From: Nepenthes gracilis
Lineage: Eukaryota > Streptophyta > Magnoliopsida > Caryophyllales > Nepenthaceae
Direction of reading: 5' to 3'
NCBI GenBank assembly: GCA_033239525.1
Contig: BSYO01000003.1
Coordinates: 5,636,001 to 5,700,000 of the forward strand
Length of the DNA stretch: 64,000 nt
In this document: positions 61,261 to 64,000 of the stretch, piece by piece
Layout of the letters: each line of letters begins with the position of its first letter
Position numbering within the stretch: position 1 is the stretch's first letter
Notes under the pieces: generated by a model
Databases searched by the model: none
What the model was told of the DNA's origin: nothing
What the model saw: the letters and a program-made list of their open reading frames with translations, nothing else
Position numbers and translations under genes: made by a program

Positions 61261-63850
61261 GTCTATCATATTTCTAGATTAATAAGTTCATGATGTCTTA
61301 TTTGTTTATCAATAACAAATTTACATTTTTACATTAATTATAATTAATTAAATTAAAATAATTAAATTTAATTAAAATTAATGTCAAATAAGGAAGAAAT
61401 TTAGATCAAAAATTAATTTTAGATTGGGTTACTGTAAGTTGATAGATACCTAACCGATACCCAATGTGTGCCCAAATGTGTTCTGGGCAAAGAGATTGTG
61501 CATAAGCGAAACTCGAGCGTATTTTTTCATATAATTACTCTTGATACACGCCCAAAAAACGCACAATTGTTTTGAGATAGAATACCTACACTCGATGCGG
61601 TGCTCATGCGAAATTATATTGAAAATTATATATTTAATTATAAAATTTATATGTTTTATTGAGTTTTTGACTCACTTTTACTTTTATTTTTCACTAACCC
61701 TTTTAAATTGGCAATTTAGTCACTTGTAGGATAATAAGGTTTTGTTCAAGAATTGGAGTTGAAGAAAATTTGGATTAGGGTTAGGAAGAAATCAATTATT
61801 GTATTTTATTTTAGACAATTTGATTCTATATTAATTTAATTATAGTAACGTATTACGAGTAATGTTGTTAGATTCTGATTTTTATTTTGATTGTTCAGTT
61901 ATTCTGATTTTTATTTAGATATGACTCATTATGTATGATCCGATATCACAATATAATCGATATTTTAGTCACCTAATAACGTGACATTTTGGATCTTGTG
62001 ATTAAGTTATAATATTTTTATTCTGATCGATTGAGGTATCGACGTGAAACTCACGTCCATAAATTATTGAGTTTATTATTTGTTAATGATTAATCTTATT
62101 AATTATTAATGACAAGATCTAGTATTGAGACATAACATTATTACTAGAAATGTATTTGGTTTAGAATTGTGGTTTAAACAATTCGGTTTTAAGAGGTCTA
62201 TATCTGTGACCATGAGCTTGCAGTTTATGTTTTGACATGGTTTATAGATGTTTAATTATTAATTAGAGATGCTTTATCTTTTTCATGGATTTTTGTTGAG
62301 CAGCTTCAACGATTTAGAGTCAACCTTTGAAATATTGATCATATCCCGAGACTTTACAATTTATATTGAATTTTTTAACAATATTTATTATAGGGTGGGG
62401 TCTCAATATTTAATTATATTTTATGTCAATATTATATATATTTTATACCATAAACGTGATAATTTCTTCTTTTTTTTTTTTTTTGAGGAATCAATTTTTT
62501 ACAAAAACTAATAGTTAAAAGGTGCCGTATTAATAAGTTTGAGATATTTTTAGTAGCTTAATGACTCATATATTTATTTATATTAAAATAAATATATAAA
62601 AATAAATAAATAAAATTTTATCATTTGATAATATTTTAAATATTTCTATTAAATATACCTCAAATATATATATATTTAATTACTTAGTTTAATGCCGTTT
62701 GAATATTGACTTGGGAGCTTTGACGCAACGTTAATTTTCTCATTTAATAATTTCTTCATACAAATTCACCGTTCAATTTGAAATTCTCAAGATGGCCACG
62801 TAAACTATAAGAAATCTTATTTAAAATATTCAAAGTTATTATTCAGATTAAGTTGATTTTATTATTTAATTATATAAATCACAATTTCTTGACCAAATCA
62901 ACTATAATTTTGGCATCGCTTGAAGCCGACATACTGTGAAATGACAAATACACTGACTCTTTATTCTTCCATATTAATGGTTTATTTTGTATTAATTTTG
63001 ATCAGAAAATTTTAGGACTAACTTAATTTACGTAAGTACATTATAAAATCGACCAATCAAAATAAAGATAATTATATTCAAAAAGATTATAATAAAATTA
63101 ATTATATTTAGATGAGAAATAACTTAAACCCAAATTACTTAGATAAAATATATGGGGCTAGTTATATAGTCAGACTCTCAATTAATGGAGGACATATGAC
63201 CCAAAAGTCAGACGCTTTGAAACATAAAAAATATTATTTATATTATCAAAAATAAATAAAAATTTTATTTTATTTTAATTTTTTTATCTCCTTTTTATAT
63301 ATAATTAGATATATAAATATTATTTACAGGCTTAATCTAAATTTTTACCTTTGTATCGCTTTATTTTTTTATTAGTAATACTTGTTACTTCTGAAAATTT
63401 AAGATTATGAAAGAAATTGTTGATATTTTAAGATTCGTAGAAGTCAAAAGCAACCAATGACATAAGCATCCACAAAGATTGGCGCGTCAAAATATATGAA
63501 ATACAAAAGTAAAAGACACAAATAAAATTGGTAACGACGAAATAAAAAACTAATTAATGAATATTGTTAATATTTTATAATGCTATATAAAAAAATAGTA
63601 GGCAATAATAAAAAGTAAACCCTTTAAAAATAGGATCAGCGAATTATTATTATCAATTTTATTAAATTTTTTATAAGATATGGTTAAAACAAAAATAACT
63701 ATAAGTAAAAACGTAACATTCAAAATGGTTTCAATGATATTTTTTTTAATAAATAAAATTTTAATTGGATAATTTAATTAATTTATTTGGTCTAAATTTT
63801 AGATGGCTAATAAATTATAGTCTTAAGTAGACCATCTTCGAGGGATCCGG
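61261..63850. other. AT-rich intergenic DNA without genes
   Basis: Very AT-rich. A T-run lies at 62470-62484. No gene, RNA gene or element is recognised. Confidence 0.5.
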
Positions 63851-63856
63851 GGGGGT

Positions 63857-64000
63857 CCTTCTCCTCATCTGAGCTGTCGGATGTAAAATTCAACGATTCA
63901 CGCGTATTGGATGGATAATATAATGTGGACCGTCTGATTTTAAAAACACGCGTGGGCCGTTAAATTTTACATCCGATGGCTCAGATGAAAAGAAAGACGG
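63857..64000. mobile_element. Foldback MITE at the right edge, possibly cut by the window
   Basis: The left arm (about 63865-63905, TCATCTGAGCTGTCGGATGT then AAAATT and CACGCGT) pairs with the reverse complement of 63947-63987 with few mismatches over about 41 bp, around a loop of about 40 bp. The arms may extend weakly outward to 64000. Size and structure fit a miniature inverted-repeat element. Its target-site duplication cannot be checked, because the right end coincides with the window edge. Confidence 0.6.

Noticed and set aside
1..64000. tRNA or rRNA genes and CRISPR arrays
   Set aside because: No cloverleaf-like A/B box pairs, rRNA stretches or regularly spaced short repeats were noticed; a tRNAscan run would settle the tRNA question.

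Overview
The window is nuclear DNA from a flowering plant, most likely a eudicot. The evidence is intron-rich genes with GT/AG borders, AT-rich spacers, LTR-retrotransposon debris, and plant-specific families (a WRKY factor, an E-class PPR protein, a chloroplast alpha-amylase with CBM45 domains, an RLCK-VII kinase, a SnRK1-gamma-like CBS protein). No bacterial or viral genome organisation is seen, and the species cannot be named from the sequence.

Layout. 1-5611 is the left-truncated, broken 5' part of a Ty3/gypsy element of the Tat/Ogre type on the minus strand, ending in its 5' LTR. 6197-19015 (+) is a 13-exon AMY3-type chloroplast alpha-amylase of about 917 aa. 23058-20624 (-) is a five-exon WRKY group IIb gene whose signature reads WKKYGQK instead of WRKYGQK. 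30185-32142 (+) is a five-exon CBS-domain protein with an apparent single-base frameshift in exon 3. 36637-34787 (-) is an intact intronless PPR gene. 44269-43734 (-) is a two-exon secreted protein with three tandem six-cysteine, defensin/NCR-like modules. 57996-53905 (-) is a six-exon receptor-like cytoplasmic kinase of about 395 aa. The rest is AT-rich spacer with solo LTRs (37518-38903 and 51661-52556, both with 5-bp target-site duplications), LTR fragments, a Ty1/copia pol remnant, a partly duplicated block (45.3-47.2 kb and 48.5-51.1 kb), a tandem minisatellite, microsatellites and a foldback MITE at the right edge.

How the genes relate. The genes do not form one pathway. AMY3 (chloroplast starch breakdown) and the SnRK1-gamma-like CBS protein (energy-sensing family) are both linked to carbon status, and the WRKY gene lies between them. 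From memory, their best Arabidopsis counterparts At1g69830 (AMY3), At1g69810 (WRKY36) and At1g69800 (CBS) lie in the same order on chromosome 1, and the PPR and kinase genes resemble At2g02750 and At2g02800, also close neighbours. The window therefore looks like two ancestral gene blocks side by side, spread out by transposons.

No unknown multi-gene system was found. The points most worth a second look are the WKKYGQK variant, the triple cysteine-rich peptide gene, the CBS frameshift, the redox cysteine pair in AMY3, the W-box cluster at 45.07-45.24 kb and the indel-riddled duplicated block. All exon boundaries are manual predictions from splice signals, reading phase and family resemblance.
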